From Desulfovirgula thermocuniculi DSM 16036 (GTDB lineage: Bacteria > Bacillota > Desulfotomaculia > Desulfotomaculales > Desulfovirgulaceae), in assembly GCF_000429345.1 (NCBI RefSeq), contig NZ_AUBR01000001.1, forward strand, positions 62,001 to 126,000: DNA of 64,000 bases. Direction: 5' to 3'. Both the position numbers and the translations under genes were made by a program. Shown in pieces: positions 38,337 to 46,930 of this stretch (its first letter is position 1; the number at the start of each line of letters is the position of its first letter). Below the pieces are notes generated by a model that was given only the letters and a program-made list of their open reading frames with translations, made no database searches and was not told the origin of the DNA.

Positions 38337-39553
38337 AAAAGGAAATTGTCGTGGACGTGAGCGCGGAGCAGACCCGCGTGGCCCTCCTGGAGGAAGGGGT
38401 GCTGGTAGAGCTGTACCTTGAGGAAGGCCCCGGGGACCGCCTGGTGGGCAACATTTACCGGGGCCGGGTGAAAAACGTGCTGCCCGGCATGCAGGCGGCT
38501 TTTGTGGACATCGGCCTGGCCAGGAACGCTTTTTTGCACGTGGAGGACCTGGTGCCCCCGGGAACGCCCTTTTTGCCCAGGATTTCCGACCTCTTAAAGC
38601 CGGGCCAGGAAATTGTGGTGCAGGTGGTCAAGGAGCCCATGGGTACCAAGGGGGCCAAGGTTACCACCCGCATCACCCTCCCCGGGCGCTACCTGGTTTT
38701 AATGCCCACGGTAAATTACGTAGCCATCTCCCGGCGCATTGGGGAAGAGGAGAAAAGGGAGAGGCTGCGGGAACTGGCGGCCCGCTGCCGGCCCCCGGGG
38801 ATGGGCGTCATCGTGCGCACGGCGGCCAAGGACGCCGCCGCGGAGGAGCTGGCGCGGGAAATGAAGTTGCTGTGCGGTCTCTGGGAGAAAATCCGCCGCC
38901 GCGCAAGGGAGCAGCCCGTGCCGGGGCTGCTGCATCGCGACCTGGAGCTGGTGCAGCGGACCCTGCGGGACGTCTTCACGGAAGAAGTGCACAGGCTGGT
39001 GGTGAATTCACGCGCGGCCTATGAGGCCATCATGGACTGGCTGGAGCTGGCGGCGCCGGCCTTGAAATACCGTGTTTTCTTGAGGGAAGGGGAAGACCTC
39101 TTCTGGCTCTACGGCATCGAGTCGGAAATCAGGCGGGCGCTGGCGCGCAAGGTGTGGCTTGCCTGCGGCGGGTACCTGGTGTTTGACCAGACCGAGGCCC
39201 TCACGGTGATTGATGTGAACACGGGCAAGTACGTGGGCGGCGCCAGCCTCGAGGAGACGGTGCTGCGGACAAATGTGGAGGCAGCAAGGGAGATAGCCCG
39301 CCAGCTGCGCCTGCGCAATATCGGGGGCATCATCATCATTGATTTTATCGATATGTCCCGGGAAGACCACCGGCGGCAGGTGCTGGAGGTCCTGGAAGAG
39401 GGGCTGCAGAGGGACCGCACGCGCACCCAGGTGCTAGGCATCACGCAGCTGGGCCTGGTGGAAATGACCCGCAAGAAAACGCGCCCCAGCCTGGCCGAAC
39501 TGCTGCTGCGCCCCTGCCCCTGCTGCGAGGGCCAGGGCCGCGTGCAGGCGTAA
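38333..39553 (+). CDS. rng: Ribonuclease G/E family
   Basis: This 406-residue endoribonuclease has an N-terminal S1 RNA-binding domain (NIYRGRVKNVLPGMQAAFVDIGLARNAFLHVED), an RNase H-like/DNase I-like catalytic core with metal-binding aspartates in TVIDVNTGK and IIIDFIDM, and an ending with the zinc-link-like CPCCEGQGRV. It lacks the long C-terminal scaffold of RNase E, so it is closer to RNase G. TTG start overlapping the previous stop codon. In many Clostridia rplU follows directly; here transport genes lie between. Confidence 0.93.
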   Translation: MKKEIVVDVSAEQTRVALLEEGVLVELYLEEGPGDRLVGNIYRGRVKNVLPGMQAAFVDIGLARNAFLHVEDLVPPGTPFLPRISDLLKPGQEIVVQVVKEPMGTKGAKVTTRITLPGRYLVLMPTVNYVAISRRIGEEEKRERLRELAARCRPPGMGVIVRTAAKDAAAEELAREMKLLCGLWEKIRRRAREQPVPGLLHRDLELVQRTLRDVFTEEVHRLVVNSRAAYEAIMDWLELAAPALKYRVFLREGEDLFWLYGIESEIRRALARKVWLACGGYLVFDQTEALTVIDVNTGKYVGGASLEETVLRTNVEAAREIARQLRLRNIGGIIIIDFIDMSREDHRRQVLEVLEEGLQRDRTRTQVLGITQLGLVEMTRKKTRPSLAELLLRPCPCCEGQGRVQA

Positions 39554-39572
39554 AAATTTGCCCGCAGGGAAA

Positions 39573-39602
39573 GCGGGGCCGGCGCTGCGCCGCCGGCCCC
39601 GC
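39573..39602. terminator. Strong hairpin between rng and a convergent gene
   Basis: A perfect 12-bp GC stem, GCGGGGCCGGCG (39573-39584) and CGCCGGCCCCGC (39591-39602), with loop CTGCGC, lies between two convergent stop codons. There is no long T tract on either side, so it may act as a bidirectional terminator or a 3'-end stabiliser. Confidence 0.6.
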
Positions 39603-39614
39603 TATAAATCCGCC

Positions 39615-40022
39615 CTACGGGTCTACCTGCACGGGCTGGATCTCAATGGCGCAGATGTTTCTTACGGGCACGATGATGGCCCTCATGATTTGTTTGTCGA
39701 CCAGCTTGCCGCCGCTGAAGACCTTCATGAACAGGCAGTCGCCGGGGGCGGGGAGCAGGACAGCCAGGCCGAAGACGAAGAAGAGCCGCGCGCCGTTTAA
39801 AACCTTCTTGCAGCAGTCCCCGCACGAAAACTCCAGCCCGATTTTCTGGTGGCTGCCGGGAACGTGCAGGCTGTTGAGGAGCGTCTGGATGTTGGCATCT
39901 TGGGGGAAGGGCAGCTCAAAATCAATTTCCTGGTTCAGGCTTTCCTTGATCTGGTCGAGGATGCCTTTGGCGGCCATTTCTTCTGTCCCCTGCGGGGCGG
40001 CTTCCCTTTTATCTTCCGGCAT
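39615..40022 (-). CDS. Hypothetical protein with CGDCC motif
   Basis: I do not recognise this 135-residue protein. The N-terminal half is acidic and helical. The middle holds FSCGDCCKKVL (about residues 66-76), which could bind metal or be redox-active. The C-terminal half is beta-like and hydrophobic, ending in QPVQVDP. There is no signal peptide. The ATG at 40022 has AAGGAG ten bases upstream and is preferred to GTG 40034. It is convergent with rng and divergent from cstA. Confidence 0.65.
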   Translation of the reverse strand: MPEDKREAAPQGTEEMAAKGILDQIKESLNQEIDFELPFPQDANIQTLLNSLHVPGSHQKIGLEFSCGDCCKKVLNGARLFFVFGLAVLLPAPGDCLFMKVFSGGKLVDKQIMRAIIVPVRNICAIEIQPVQVDP

Positions 40023-40258
40023 TACGGGGCACACTCCTTTTTACCTTTTTCCCTTATGGGTATGCCGGGGAGAGAGGATGTGTGCACATACTACAAAAAA
40101 AGCGCCCGGGGTGCAGGAAAAACGGGAGCAAAATAGAAGTAAAATATAAAATCTTTGCAAAAGTTTTTCCGCAGGGCGGAATGGAGGTGATAGGAAAAAA
40201 TAACAACCAGCTGGCTGCCCAACCTGCCGATTAAATCTTTGCTAGGAGGAGATTTTTG

Positions 40259-42007
40259 GTGAACCCCTTGGTCATCATCCTTCTCGTTTTTATAGGCTTT
40301 TTCCTGGCCTACCGCTACTACAGCGGCTACATTAAAAACGTGCTGGGCGAGGATGACAGCCGGCCCACGCCTGCTGTTGAGATCTGCGACGATAAGGACT
40401 ACTGCCCTTCCAACCCACTGGTGGTCTTCTCCCACCACTTTGCCTCCATTGCCGGCGCGGGCCCCATCCTGGGCCCCACCATGGCCCTGGCCTTTGGCTA
40501 CATGCCCACCCTCTTCTGGATTTTCCTGGGCACCATTTTTATCGGGGCGGTGCACGACTACACCTCTCTCTTCGTCTCCATGCGGGAGAAGGGGCGCTCC
40601 ATGGCAGAGGTGGCCGGGACCACCCTGGGGAGGGCCGGCTATTTGCTGTTTGTCCTCTTTACCCTCTTTATGATCGTGCTGGTTACTTCCGCCTTTCTCG
40701 GCCTGACGGCCACGGCCTTATCCTCCCTGGTGCCCGTTAGCGCCATTGGCGTCGACCCGGCCAAGACCGCGCTAAAGGTGATCACGCACGAGGGAACCCA
40801 GAAGGTGGTCATCGGCGGCATTGCTTCCACTTCCGTCATTATCATCACCCTCTTCAGCCCCCTCATCGGCTACCTGCTCTACCGGCGGCGCGCCAACGTC
40901 TACCTGGTGGCGCTCCTGGCCATTGCCGTGGGCGTGGTTTCGGTAATCGTCGGCATGTCCCACCCCGTGATGCTCAACCCCAAGGTGTGGATGGTCATCA
41001 TCTCCATCTACGTCCTCTTTGCCGCCGGCATCCCGGTGTGGATTATCCTGCAGCCGCGCGACTTCACCAACGCCTTCCTGCTCTACGGCGGCCTGGCCCT
41101 CCTTTTCCTGGGAGCCCTGCTGGGCGGGTTTGGCGGCCTGACCACCCAGGCACCAGCCTATAACATTGCCTACGGGGTGGAAAAGCTCGGCCTGCTCTGG
41201 CCCTTCCTCTTCATTACCGTGGCCTGCGGAGCCATTTCGGGCTTCCACTCCCTGGTGGCCGGCGGCACCTCCTCCAAGCAGGTGGCCAGAGAGTCCCACG
41301 CGCGCAAGGTCGGCTACGGGGGCATGATCCTGGAAGGCATCCTGGCCACCCTGGTGGTGGTGGCGGTGGCCACGGGCATCGGCTACGACATCTACAAGCA
41401 GATCGTCTGGCCCACCAAGGGCGCCAACGTCATCCTAGGCTTTTCCCTGGGCATGGGCGGCCTCCTGGAAAAGTCGCTGGGCATACCCATAGTCATCGGC
41501 ACGGTGTTCGGCATTCTCATGCTCGAGGGCTTCATCATCACCACCCTGGACACGGCGGTGCGCTTGAACCGCTACCTCTTTGAGGAGCTGTGGTCGTTTA
41601 TCTTTAAAGAGGTGCCGCCCCTTTTCAAGACCTTCTGGTTTAATTCCGGGCTTTCCGTACTGGTCATGTTCTACCTGGGCTACACCAACGCCTACACGGT
41701 GATCTGGCCCATTTTCGGCTCGGCCAACCAGCTGCTTTCCGGCCTGGCCTTAATAGCCGTATCCACCTGGCTGGCCTACCGCGGCAAGCCCAGCTGGTTT
41801 ACGGTGCTACCGGCGGCCTTCATGATGTGCACCACCCTGATGGCCCTCTACAAGCTGCTGGTGACGCGCTACCTGCCCACCCACAATTACCCCCTGGTGG
41901 TCACGGACATCGCCCTCATGGTCCTGGCCCTGGCGGTCATCGTGCTGGCCGTCAAGCGCTACTTCGACTTTAAGAAAGCCTCGCCGGCTGTGGAGGCGGC
42001 AAAGTGA
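40259..42007 (+). CDS. cstA: Carbon starvation protein CstA (pyruvate/peptide transporter)
   Basis: CstA, about 582 residues, is a polytopic membrane transporter of the carbon starvation family, whose members import pyruvate or peptides. It shows the conserved HHFASIAGAGPILGPTMALAFGYMP near the N-terminus, SLVAGGTSSKQVARESHARKVGYGGM and GFIITTLDTAVRLNRYL. The GTG at 40259 is nine bases after AGGAGG; TTG 40256 is an alternative. No LytTR-type regulator is nearby. It is separated from the next transport unit by a promoter and T-box. Confidence 0.93.
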   Translation: MNPLVIILLVFIGFFLAYRYYSGYIKNVLGEDDSRPTPAVEICDDKDYCPSNPLVVFSHHFASIAGAGPILGPTMALAFGYMPTLFWIFLGTIFIGAVHDYTSLFVSMREKGRSMAEVAGTTLGRAGYLLFVLFTLFMIVLVTSAFLGLTATALSSLVPVSAIGVDPAKTALKVITHEGTQKVVIGGIASTSVIIITLFSPLIGYLLYRRRANVYLVALLAIAVGVVSVIVGMSHPVMLNPKVWMVIISIYVLFAAGIPVWIILQPRDFTNAFLLYGGLALLFLGALLGGFGGLTTQAPAYNIAYGVEKLGLLWPFLFITVACGAISGFHSLVAGGTSSKQVARESHARKVGYGGMILEGILATLVVVAVATGIGYDIYKQIVWPTKGANVILGFSLGMGGLLEKSLGIPIVIGTVFGILMLEGFIITTLDTAVRLNRYLFEELWSFIFKEVPPLFKTFWFNSGLSVLVMFYLGYTNAYTVIWPIFGSANQLLSGLALIAVSTWLAYRGKPSWFTVLPAAFMMCTTLMALYKLLVTRYLPTHNYPLVVTDIALMVLALAVIVLAVKRYFDFKKASPAVEAAK

Positions 42008-42066
42008 ACGTTCTCTAAGGGCGAACGGAGCGAGCGGGAGCCAAGCCGCTGAAAGAATTTATCCCC

Positions 42067-42096
42067 TTGCCTGTGCTCTGTCCGCTGTGCTATAAT
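42067..42096 (+). promoter_or_regulatory. Promoter of the symporter T-box transcript
   Basis: TTGCCT (42067-42072), an 18-base spacer and TATAAT (42091-42096) lie just before the T-box leader. Confidence 0.75.
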
Positions 42097-42102
42097 GCCA
42101 CT

Positions 42103-42420
42103 TAAGGCACCGGCAGGCAGATAACGAGAACGGCGATGAACGGGAGAGTAGGCCGGGGGTGGCCTGGCAGAGAGGAGGGGCCGCCGGCTGCAAGCCCCTC
42201 CAGGCGCATCCGGCCGAAGTTCACCCCGGAGCTGCGCCGCTGAAAGCCGCTGGCCTGGCGGCAAAAGTAGGCGGCGCCGGCTGCCCCCGTGAGCGGGCAA
42301 GGAGGCGCTTTGTGCCTGAACGAGGGGGCCGCCCGGGCCGGAGCGGGGGCGGCCAAGAAGGGTGGTACCGCGGAAAGCAAAGGCTTTTCGTCCCTTGGAC
42401 GAAAAGCCTTAAATTTTTAA
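42103..42420 (+). promoter_or_regulatory. T-box riboswitch upstream of sodium:solute symporter
   Basis: This is a complete tRNA-sensing leader. Stem I has AGTA (42147-42150), helix GGCCGG/CCGGCC (42151-42156 with 42210-42215), and the GGCTGCAAG-type apical motif. The specifier strand reads GAAGTTCACC from 42216: GTT (Val) directly after GAA, as in the leuS T-box, or TTC (Phe, 42220-42222), which is followed by a purine and keeps the same distance to the lower helix. Stem III is GGCCGCC/GGCGGCC (42327-42333 with 42348-42354). The antiterminator AAGGGTGGTACCGCGG starts at 42358, with bulge TGGT at 42363-42366. The competing terminator is GGCTTTTCGTCC/GGACGAAAAGCC with an AT-rich tail. Uncharged cognate tRNA should allow readthrough into the transporter genes. 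Confidence 0.93.
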
Positions 42421-42434
42421 CAGGAGGTGGTACC

Positions 42435-42542
42435 TTGCTGGGGCTTGAAGGGGCAGGGGTTTTCCTGGCCTACATCCTCTGCATCGCCTCTTCCCTGCTC
42501 TGCGTGGTTTACGGGGCGGTGCGCTGGAATACCGGCGACTAA
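42435..42542 (+). CDS. Symporter small accessory protein
   Basis: This 35-residue protein is mostly one transmembrane helix (AGVFLAYILCIASSLLCVVYG) with a short C-terminus RWNTGD. It has a strong AGGAGG site before the TTG and ends 40 bases before the symporter gene. Tiny proteins of this kind accompany sodium:solute symporters in Clostridia and are annotated as small accessory subunits. Cotranscription and the T-box make it a plausible partner subunit. Confidence 0.8.
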   Translation: MLGLEGAGVFLAYILCIASSLLCVVYGAVRWNTGD

Positions 42543-42581
42543 AATTTACCAGGACGGCAGGACGGAAGGAGGAGATTTGCT

Positions 42582-44210
42582 TTGCGCGACCCGCTCTTTT
42601 ACCTGGTGGTGACGGCTTACCTGGCGGCGACCTTTTTCCTGGGCTACCTGGGGTGGCGCCAGACGCGCACCTCATCCGACTACATGCTGGCGGGCGGGCA
42701 GATTAACGGCTTTCTGGTCGCCCTTTCCTACGGTTCGACTTTCATCAGCACCTCGGCCATCGTGGGCTTTGGCGGTGCGGCAGCCGCCTACGGCATGAGC
42801 CTCTTGTGGTTGGCCGCCTTAAACATCCTGGTGGGCATTTTTATTGCCTTTGCCTTCCTGGGCAGGCGCATCCGGCTCATGGGGTCCAACCTGGGAGTGG
42901 AGACCTTCCCGGAACTTTTGGCCAGGCGCTTTAACTCACGCTTCATCCACGCCTACGCCGCGCTGCTCATTGCCCTGGTCATGCCCCTTTACGCGGCGGC
43001 GGTGATGATCGGTGGCGCCCGCTTTTTAGAGCAGGTGCTTTCCCTGGATTACTCGCTGGCCCTGGTCGTCTTTGCCCTCCTAGTGGCCGCCTACGTCTTT
43101 TACGGCGGCCTGCGGGGCGTCATCTACACCGACGCCCTGCAGGGCGGGATCATGTTCGTGGGCATGGTGCTGCTGCTCGTGCTGACCTACGCCCGGCTGG
43201 GCGGCATCACTCCGGCCCACGAAGCGCTGTCGGCTTTAAAGGGCCTGGTGCCGCCCTCGCTGGCCGCCAAGGGCCACGCGGGCTGGACGTCCATGCCCCT
43301 GGTGGGGTCGGAGCTGTGGTGGTACGTGCTCACCACCCTAGTGCTCGGCGTGGGCATCGGGGTGCTGGCCCAGCCGCAGCTGGCCGTGCGCTTTATGACC
43401 CTGCGCAGCACCCGCGAGCTGAACCGCGGCATGGTTACCGGCGGCATTTTCATCCTGGCCATGACCGGCACCGCCTTTGTGGTGGGCGCCCTTTCCAACG
43501 TCTACTTCTACCGCACCAGCGGCAAGATTGCCCTGGCCATGGTCACCGATCCGGTTACCAACACGCCGAACATCGACCGCATCATCCCCCTGTACATCAA
43601 CCAGGCTTTGCCCCCGTGGTTTGTCTACATTTTCATGCTCACCCTGTTGGCGGCGGCCATGTCCACTTTAAGCAGCCAGTTCCACGTCATCGGTACCTCG
43701 GTGCGCGACCTCTACTTCATGGGCAAGCCGGAGGCCTCGCCGCGGGCCGGCATGATGGTTGCCCGCGGCGGGGTGCTGGTGGGCCTGGCCGTGACCCTTT
43801 ACCTGGGCTTTAAGCTCCCTCCCAGCATCATTGCCCTGGCCACCTCCATCTTTTTCGGCCTCTGCGCGGCCAGCTTCCTGCCGGCGCTCCTGGCGGCCCT
43901 GTACTGGCCCCGGGCGACGGGCAGCGGGGTCGCCGCGGGCATGCTGGCGGGCTCGGCGGTTTACGCCTTCATGGTGCTTTTCGTGCACCAGAAGGAGGCG
44001 GTGATCTTCGGGGTAGCCAAGGCCCTTACGGGGAAGCCCTACCTGGCCTCTTTCCCCTGGAACATCATCGACCCCCTGGTGGTGGCCCTGCCGGCTTCCG
44101 CCGCGGCCCTCGTGCTGGTGAGCCTGGCCTCGCAATCGCTCCCCCGAGAGCACCTGCGCGCATGCTTTAGGAATATCCACGGGCCAGGCGCACCGGCCTT
44201 AAACGAGTAG
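42582..44210 (+). CDS. Sodium:solute symporter family transporter
   Basis: This 542-residue protein of the SSS family has about 13 transmembrane helices. Family phrases include [34 protein letters not shown] near the N-terminus and [22 protein letters not shown] near residue 355; the serines here are typical of the second Na+ site. It starts with TTG after GGAGGAG. The T-box leader implies that the substrate is an amino acid or related compound, most likely valine or phenylalanine by the two possible specifiers; this is inference. The cstA gene upstream has separate control. Confidence 0.88.
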   Translation: MRDPLFYLVVTAYLAATFFLGYLGWRQTRTSSDYMLAGGQINGFLVALSYGSTFISTSAIVGFGGAAAAYGMSLLWLAALNILVGIFIAFAFLGRRIRLMGSNLGVETFPELLARRFNSRFIHAYAALLIALVMPLYAAAVMIGGARFLEQVLSLDYSLALVVFALLVAAYVFYGGLRGVIYTDALQGGIMFVGMVLLLVLTYARLGGITPAHEALSALKGLVPPSLAAKGHAGWTSMPLVGSELWWYVLTTLVLGVGIGVLAQPQLAVRFMTLRSTRELNRGMVTGGIFILAMTGTAFVVGALSNVYFYRTSGKIALAMVTDPVTNTPNIDRIIPLYINQALPPWFVYIFMLTLLAAAMSTLSSQFHVIGTSVRDLYFMGKPEASPRAGMMVARGGVLVGLAVTLYLGFKLPPSIIALATSIFFGLCAASFLPALLAALYWPRATGSGVAAGMLAGSAVYAFMVLFVHQKEAVIFGVAKALTGKPYLASFPWNIIDPLVVALPASAAALVLVSLASQSLPREHLRACFRNIHGPGAPALNE

Positions 44211-44216
44211 CTTTCC

Positions 44217-44244
44217 TTGACAAAACGCGGCCATATGCTAAAAT
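44217..44244 (+). promoter_or_regulatory. Promoter of rplU-rpmA
   Basis: TTGACA (44217-44222), a 16-base spacer and TAAAAT (44239-44244) fit a strong sigma-A promoter immediately after the symporter stop codon. Confidence 0.75.
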
Positions 44245-44251
44245 ATTGCCC

Positions 44252-44353
44252 GTAGGCAGCCCCGGGCTGCCGCAACCGCACGGGAGGGGCTCCAAACGGG
44301 CCGGCGGCGCCCTGCCTGCTCCCGGCGAGTCCTGCTTGAAGGGGGTTTTGCCG
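44252..44353 (+). promoter_or_regulatory. Structured 5' leader of rplU, possible L21 leader
   Basis: About 100 bases separate the promoter from rplU. They start with a GGCAGCC/GGCTGCC hairpin (about 44255-44271), followed by GC-rich segments that can pair. Firmicutes have an autoregulatory L21 leader in this position. I cannot confirm that this sequence matches the Rfam model. Confidence 0.4.
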
Positions 44354-44677
44354 TTGTACGCCATCATCGCCACGGGGGGAAAGCAGTACCGGGTTAGCGA
44401 GGGGGACACCCTCTACGTGGAGAAGCTGCCCGCCGAGCCCGGCGAGACGGTAGAGTGCCGGGAAGTGCTGGCCGTGGAAAAAGACGGCAGGCTGGTTGCC
44501 GGTACGCCCTTTGTGGAAGGGGCCAGGGTAATCTTAAAGGTCGTTCGCCACGGGCGGGGCAGAAAGATCATCGTCTTTAAGTACAAGCCCAAGAAAAACT
44601 ACCGGCGCAAGAAGGGGCACCGGCAGCCGTTCACACAGGTAGTGGTGGAAAAGATCGACGTCCGGGAGGTGAGTTAA
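44354..44677 (+). CDS. rplU: 50S ribosomal protein L21
   Basis: L21, 107 residues, contains the family opening [13 protein letters not shown] and the C-terminal [18 protein letters not shown], which binds 23S rRNA. The TTG at 44354 is preceded by GGGGG at a workable distance. rpmA starts at the base after its stop codon. Confidence 0.97.
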   Translation: MYAIIATGGKQYRVSEGDTLYVEKLPAEPGETVECREVLAVEKDGRLVAGTPFVEGARVILKVVRHGRGRKIIVFKYKPKKNYRRKKGHRQPFTQVVVEKIDVREVS

Positions 44678-44944
44678 ATGGCGCATAAAAAGGGCGTCGG
44701 CAGCTCGCGCAACGGTCGCGATTCCAACCCCAAGTTTTTGGGCGTCAAACGCCAGGACGGGCAGTTTGTGAGGGCCGGGACCATCCTGGTGCGCCAGCGG
44801 GGCACAAAGATCCACCCCGGGCGCAACGTGGGCATCGGCGGCGACGACACGCTTTTTGCCCTCGTGGACGGCATTGTCGCCTTCCAGCGCAAGGGGCGCC
44901 ACAAAAAGCAGGTCAGCGTGATCCCGGCGGCAGCCACCATGTAG
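44678..44944 (+). CDS. rpmA: 50S ribosomal protein L27
   Basis: L27, 88 residues, begins directly with [16 protein letters not shown], so its flexible N-terminus can reach the peptidyl transferase centre without processing. Most Firmicute L27 proteins carry a cleavable extension of about nine residues removed by Prp. Here the extension is absent, and the prp gene that normally sits between rplU and rpmA is absent too. An intrinsic terminator follows. Confidence 0.97.
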   Translation: MAHKKGVGSSRNGRDSNPKFLGVKRQDGQFVRAGTILVRQRGTKIHPGRNVGIGGDDTLFALVDGIVAFQRKGRHKKQVSVIPAAATM

Positions 44945-44968
44945 GAAGCCCCGAGAAGCGGTTTTGCG

Positions 44969-44994
44969 GCCAGCCACACCAGGCTGGCTTTTCT
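44969..44994 (+). terminator. Terminator of rplU-rpmA
   Basis: GCCAGCC (44969-44975) and GGCTGGC (44982-44988) form a perfect 7-bp stem with loop ACACCA and tail TTTTCTT. Confidence 0.8.
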
Positions 44995-45028
44995 TGTACC
45001 TTTTTGTACGGGCGGGGGAAAGTTATTT

Positions 45029-45601
45029 ATGGAAATGGCCGACCTTCTGGGTGTTTTCCGTGCCCAGCGGCACGACTTCCTCAACCACCTGCAGGTCATC
45101 TCCGGCTTTATCCAGCTGCATAAGGGCGAGGAGGCCCGCGCATACATCCGCGAAGTGGCCCGGGAGCTGGAGCGGCAGGGGGCGATTTTGCACCTCGGGG
45201 TGCCGGAGGCCGCCTTTGCCCTGCTTTACGCTTTAAGGGAGGCGGCCCTGGCACAGGTGGACCTGCGTTACGACATCCGCTGTTCCCTGGTTTCCTGCAC
45301 CGTACCGGGAACGAGGATAGGGCGGGCCCTGGAGGCGGTTCTCCTGCGGGCCGTGAGGATGCTCTCTCCTCCTGAGGTACGGCACCGCTCCCTTTCCGTC
45401 TCCCTGGAGAAGGACGGCAGCCGCTGCCTCTTCCGCGTGAGCGTGCCGGTGCAGGACCACGGGGACCTGAGGGAAGCGGTGGACGCTGCCGGGGAAGAGC
45501 TGGCCGGGTGCGGGGGCGGCGCGGCGCTAGGCGTGCGGCCTGCCGCCGGAGGCCTGCTGGCGGAGGTTGTTTTAAGCCTTCCCTTGCGGGAAGGGGAGTG
45601 A
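45029..45601 (+). CDS. spo0B: Spo0B-like sporulation phosphotransferase
   Basis: This 190-residue protein has the Spo0B-type histidine-containing helix near its N-terminus, RAQRHDFLNHLQVISGFIQL (His15 of RHDF as phospho-acceptor), followed by helix KGEEARAYIREVARELE. The rest resembles a degenerate ATPase-like fold, as in Spo0B. In Bacillus, Spo0B relays phosphate from Spo0F to Spo0A. The position between rpmA and obg is the conserved spo0B locus of Firmicutes. The ribosome-binding site is weak (GGGGGAAAG). Confidence 0.85.
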   Translation: MEMADLLGVFRAQRHDFLNHLQVISGFIQLHKGEEARAYIREVARELERQGAILHLGVPEAAFALLYALREAALAQVDLRYDIRCSLVSCTVPGTRIGRALEAVLLRAVRMLSPPEVRHRSLSVSLEKDGSRCLFRVSVPVQDHGDLREAVDAAGEELAGCGGGAALGVRPAAGGLLAEVVLSLPLREGE

Positions 45602-45612
45602 GGTGAAGGGGC

Positions 45613-46881
45613 ATGTTTTACGACACGGCCAAGATCTACGTTAAAGGCGGCGACGGCGGGAACGGCTGCGTGGCCTTCCTCAGGGAGAAATACGTGCCGG
45701 ACGGGGGACCTGCCGGAGGTGACGGCGGGCGTGGAGGCAGCGTGATCCTGAGGGTGGACCCGGGCCTGCGCACCCTGGTGGACTTCCGCTACCAGCGCCA
45801 CTACCGGGCCGAGCGGGGGCAGCACGGCATGGGCAAGAACATGCACGGCAGGAACGGGCGGGACCTGATCCTACGGGTGCCCCCGGGCACGGTGGTGCGC
45901 GATGCCGAGACGGGCGAGGTCATTGCCGACCTGGTGCACCCGGGCCAGGAAGTGGTGGTGGCCCGCGGGGGGCGGGGAGGCCGGGGCAACGCCCGCTTTG
46001 CCACCCCCACCAACAAGGCCCCCCGCATGGCCGAAAAGGGCGAGCCCGGCGAGGAAAGGTGGCTGGAGCTGGAGCTAAAACTCCTAGCCGACGTGGGCCT
46101 GGTGGGCTTCCCCAACGTGGGGAAGTCCACCATCATCTCCCGGGTTTCCGCCGCCCGGCCCAAGATAGCCGACTACCCCTTCACCACCCTGGTGCCCAAT
46201 TTAGGGGTGGTGCGCCTGGACGAGGGGCGCAGCTTTGTCATGGCCGACATTCCCGGCCTCATCGAAGGCGCCCATGCCGGGGCCGGCCTCGGCCACCGGT
46301 TCCTGCGCCACACCGAGCGCACCCGCCTCCTGGTGCACGTGCTGGACGTTTCCGGCAGCGAGGGGAGAGACCCCCTGCGGGACTTTGAGGTGGTCAACCG
46401 GGAGCTGGTCCTATACGACCCGGGCCTGGCTTCCCGGCCCATGATCGTGGCCGCCAACAAGATGGACCTGCCGGGCGCCATGGAAAACCTTGCGCGCCTG
46501 CGGGAGGCCCTGGGCGGGAAATACGAGATCTTTCCCGTGAGCGCCCTCACCGGCGAGGGCCTCCCCGCCCTGGTGTACCGTATAGGCGACCTCCTGGACC
46601 GGCTGCCGGCGCCGCAGGCGCCCCCCGCCGCACCCCGCCGTGCGGTTGGGATCGAGGAAGGAGCGCCTTTTAGCATCTTTCGCGAGGGCGGCGTCTTTGT
46701 GGTGCGGGGGAGGGAAGTGGAGCGGCTCGTGGCCATGACCGACCTGGACAACGAGGAGGCGGTGCGCCGGATGCAGCGGATCCTGGAGCGGTTAGGGCTG
46801 GAAGAGGCCTTGAGGGAGGCCGGCGTTAAAGAAGGCGATACGGTGCGCATCGGCAAGTTTGAGTTTACCTACCTGGAATAA
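45613..46881 (+). CDS. obg: GTPase Obg (CgtA)
   Basis: Obg, 422 residues, is an essential GTPase for 50S biogenesis, and in Firmicutes it is linked to sporulation onset. It has the glycine-rich Obg fold (residues 1-158, with [19 protein letters not shown]), the G domain with [19 protein letters not shown] and NKMD, and the C-terminal OCT domain (about 345-422). The ATG has GAGGTGAAGGGG upstream. It follows spo0B by 11 bases. Confidence 0.97.
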   Translation: MFYDTAKIYVKGGDGGNGCVAFLREKYVPDGGPAGGDGGRGGSVILRVDPGLRTLVDFRYQRHYRAERGQHGMGKNMHGRNGRDLILRVPPGTVVRDAETGEVIADLVHPGQEVVVARGGRGGRGNARFATPTNKAPRMAEKGEPGEERWLELELKLLADVGLVGFPNVGKSTIISRVSAARPKIADYPFTTLVPNLGVVRLDEGRSFVMADIPGLIEGAHAGAGLGHRFLRHTERTRLLVHVLDVSGSEGRDPLRDFEVVNRELVLYDPGLASRPMIVAANKMDLPGAMENLARLREALGGKYEIFPVSALTGEGLPALVYRIGDLLDRLPAPQAPPAAPRRAVGIEEGAPFSIFREGGVFVVRGREVERLVAMTDLDNEEAVRRMQRILERLGLEEALREAGVKEGDTVRIGKFEFTYLE

Positions 46882-46930
46882 AGGAGATCCCGGCGGCACT
46901 TTGTGGTATACTGGTGGCGGTGGTGTTTTT

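Noticed and set aside
42159-42542. 127-codon plus-strand frame through the symporter T-box
   Set aside because: It runs through conserved riboswitch structure, and its end lies in a different frame from the small accessory peptide, which has the real ribosome-binding site.
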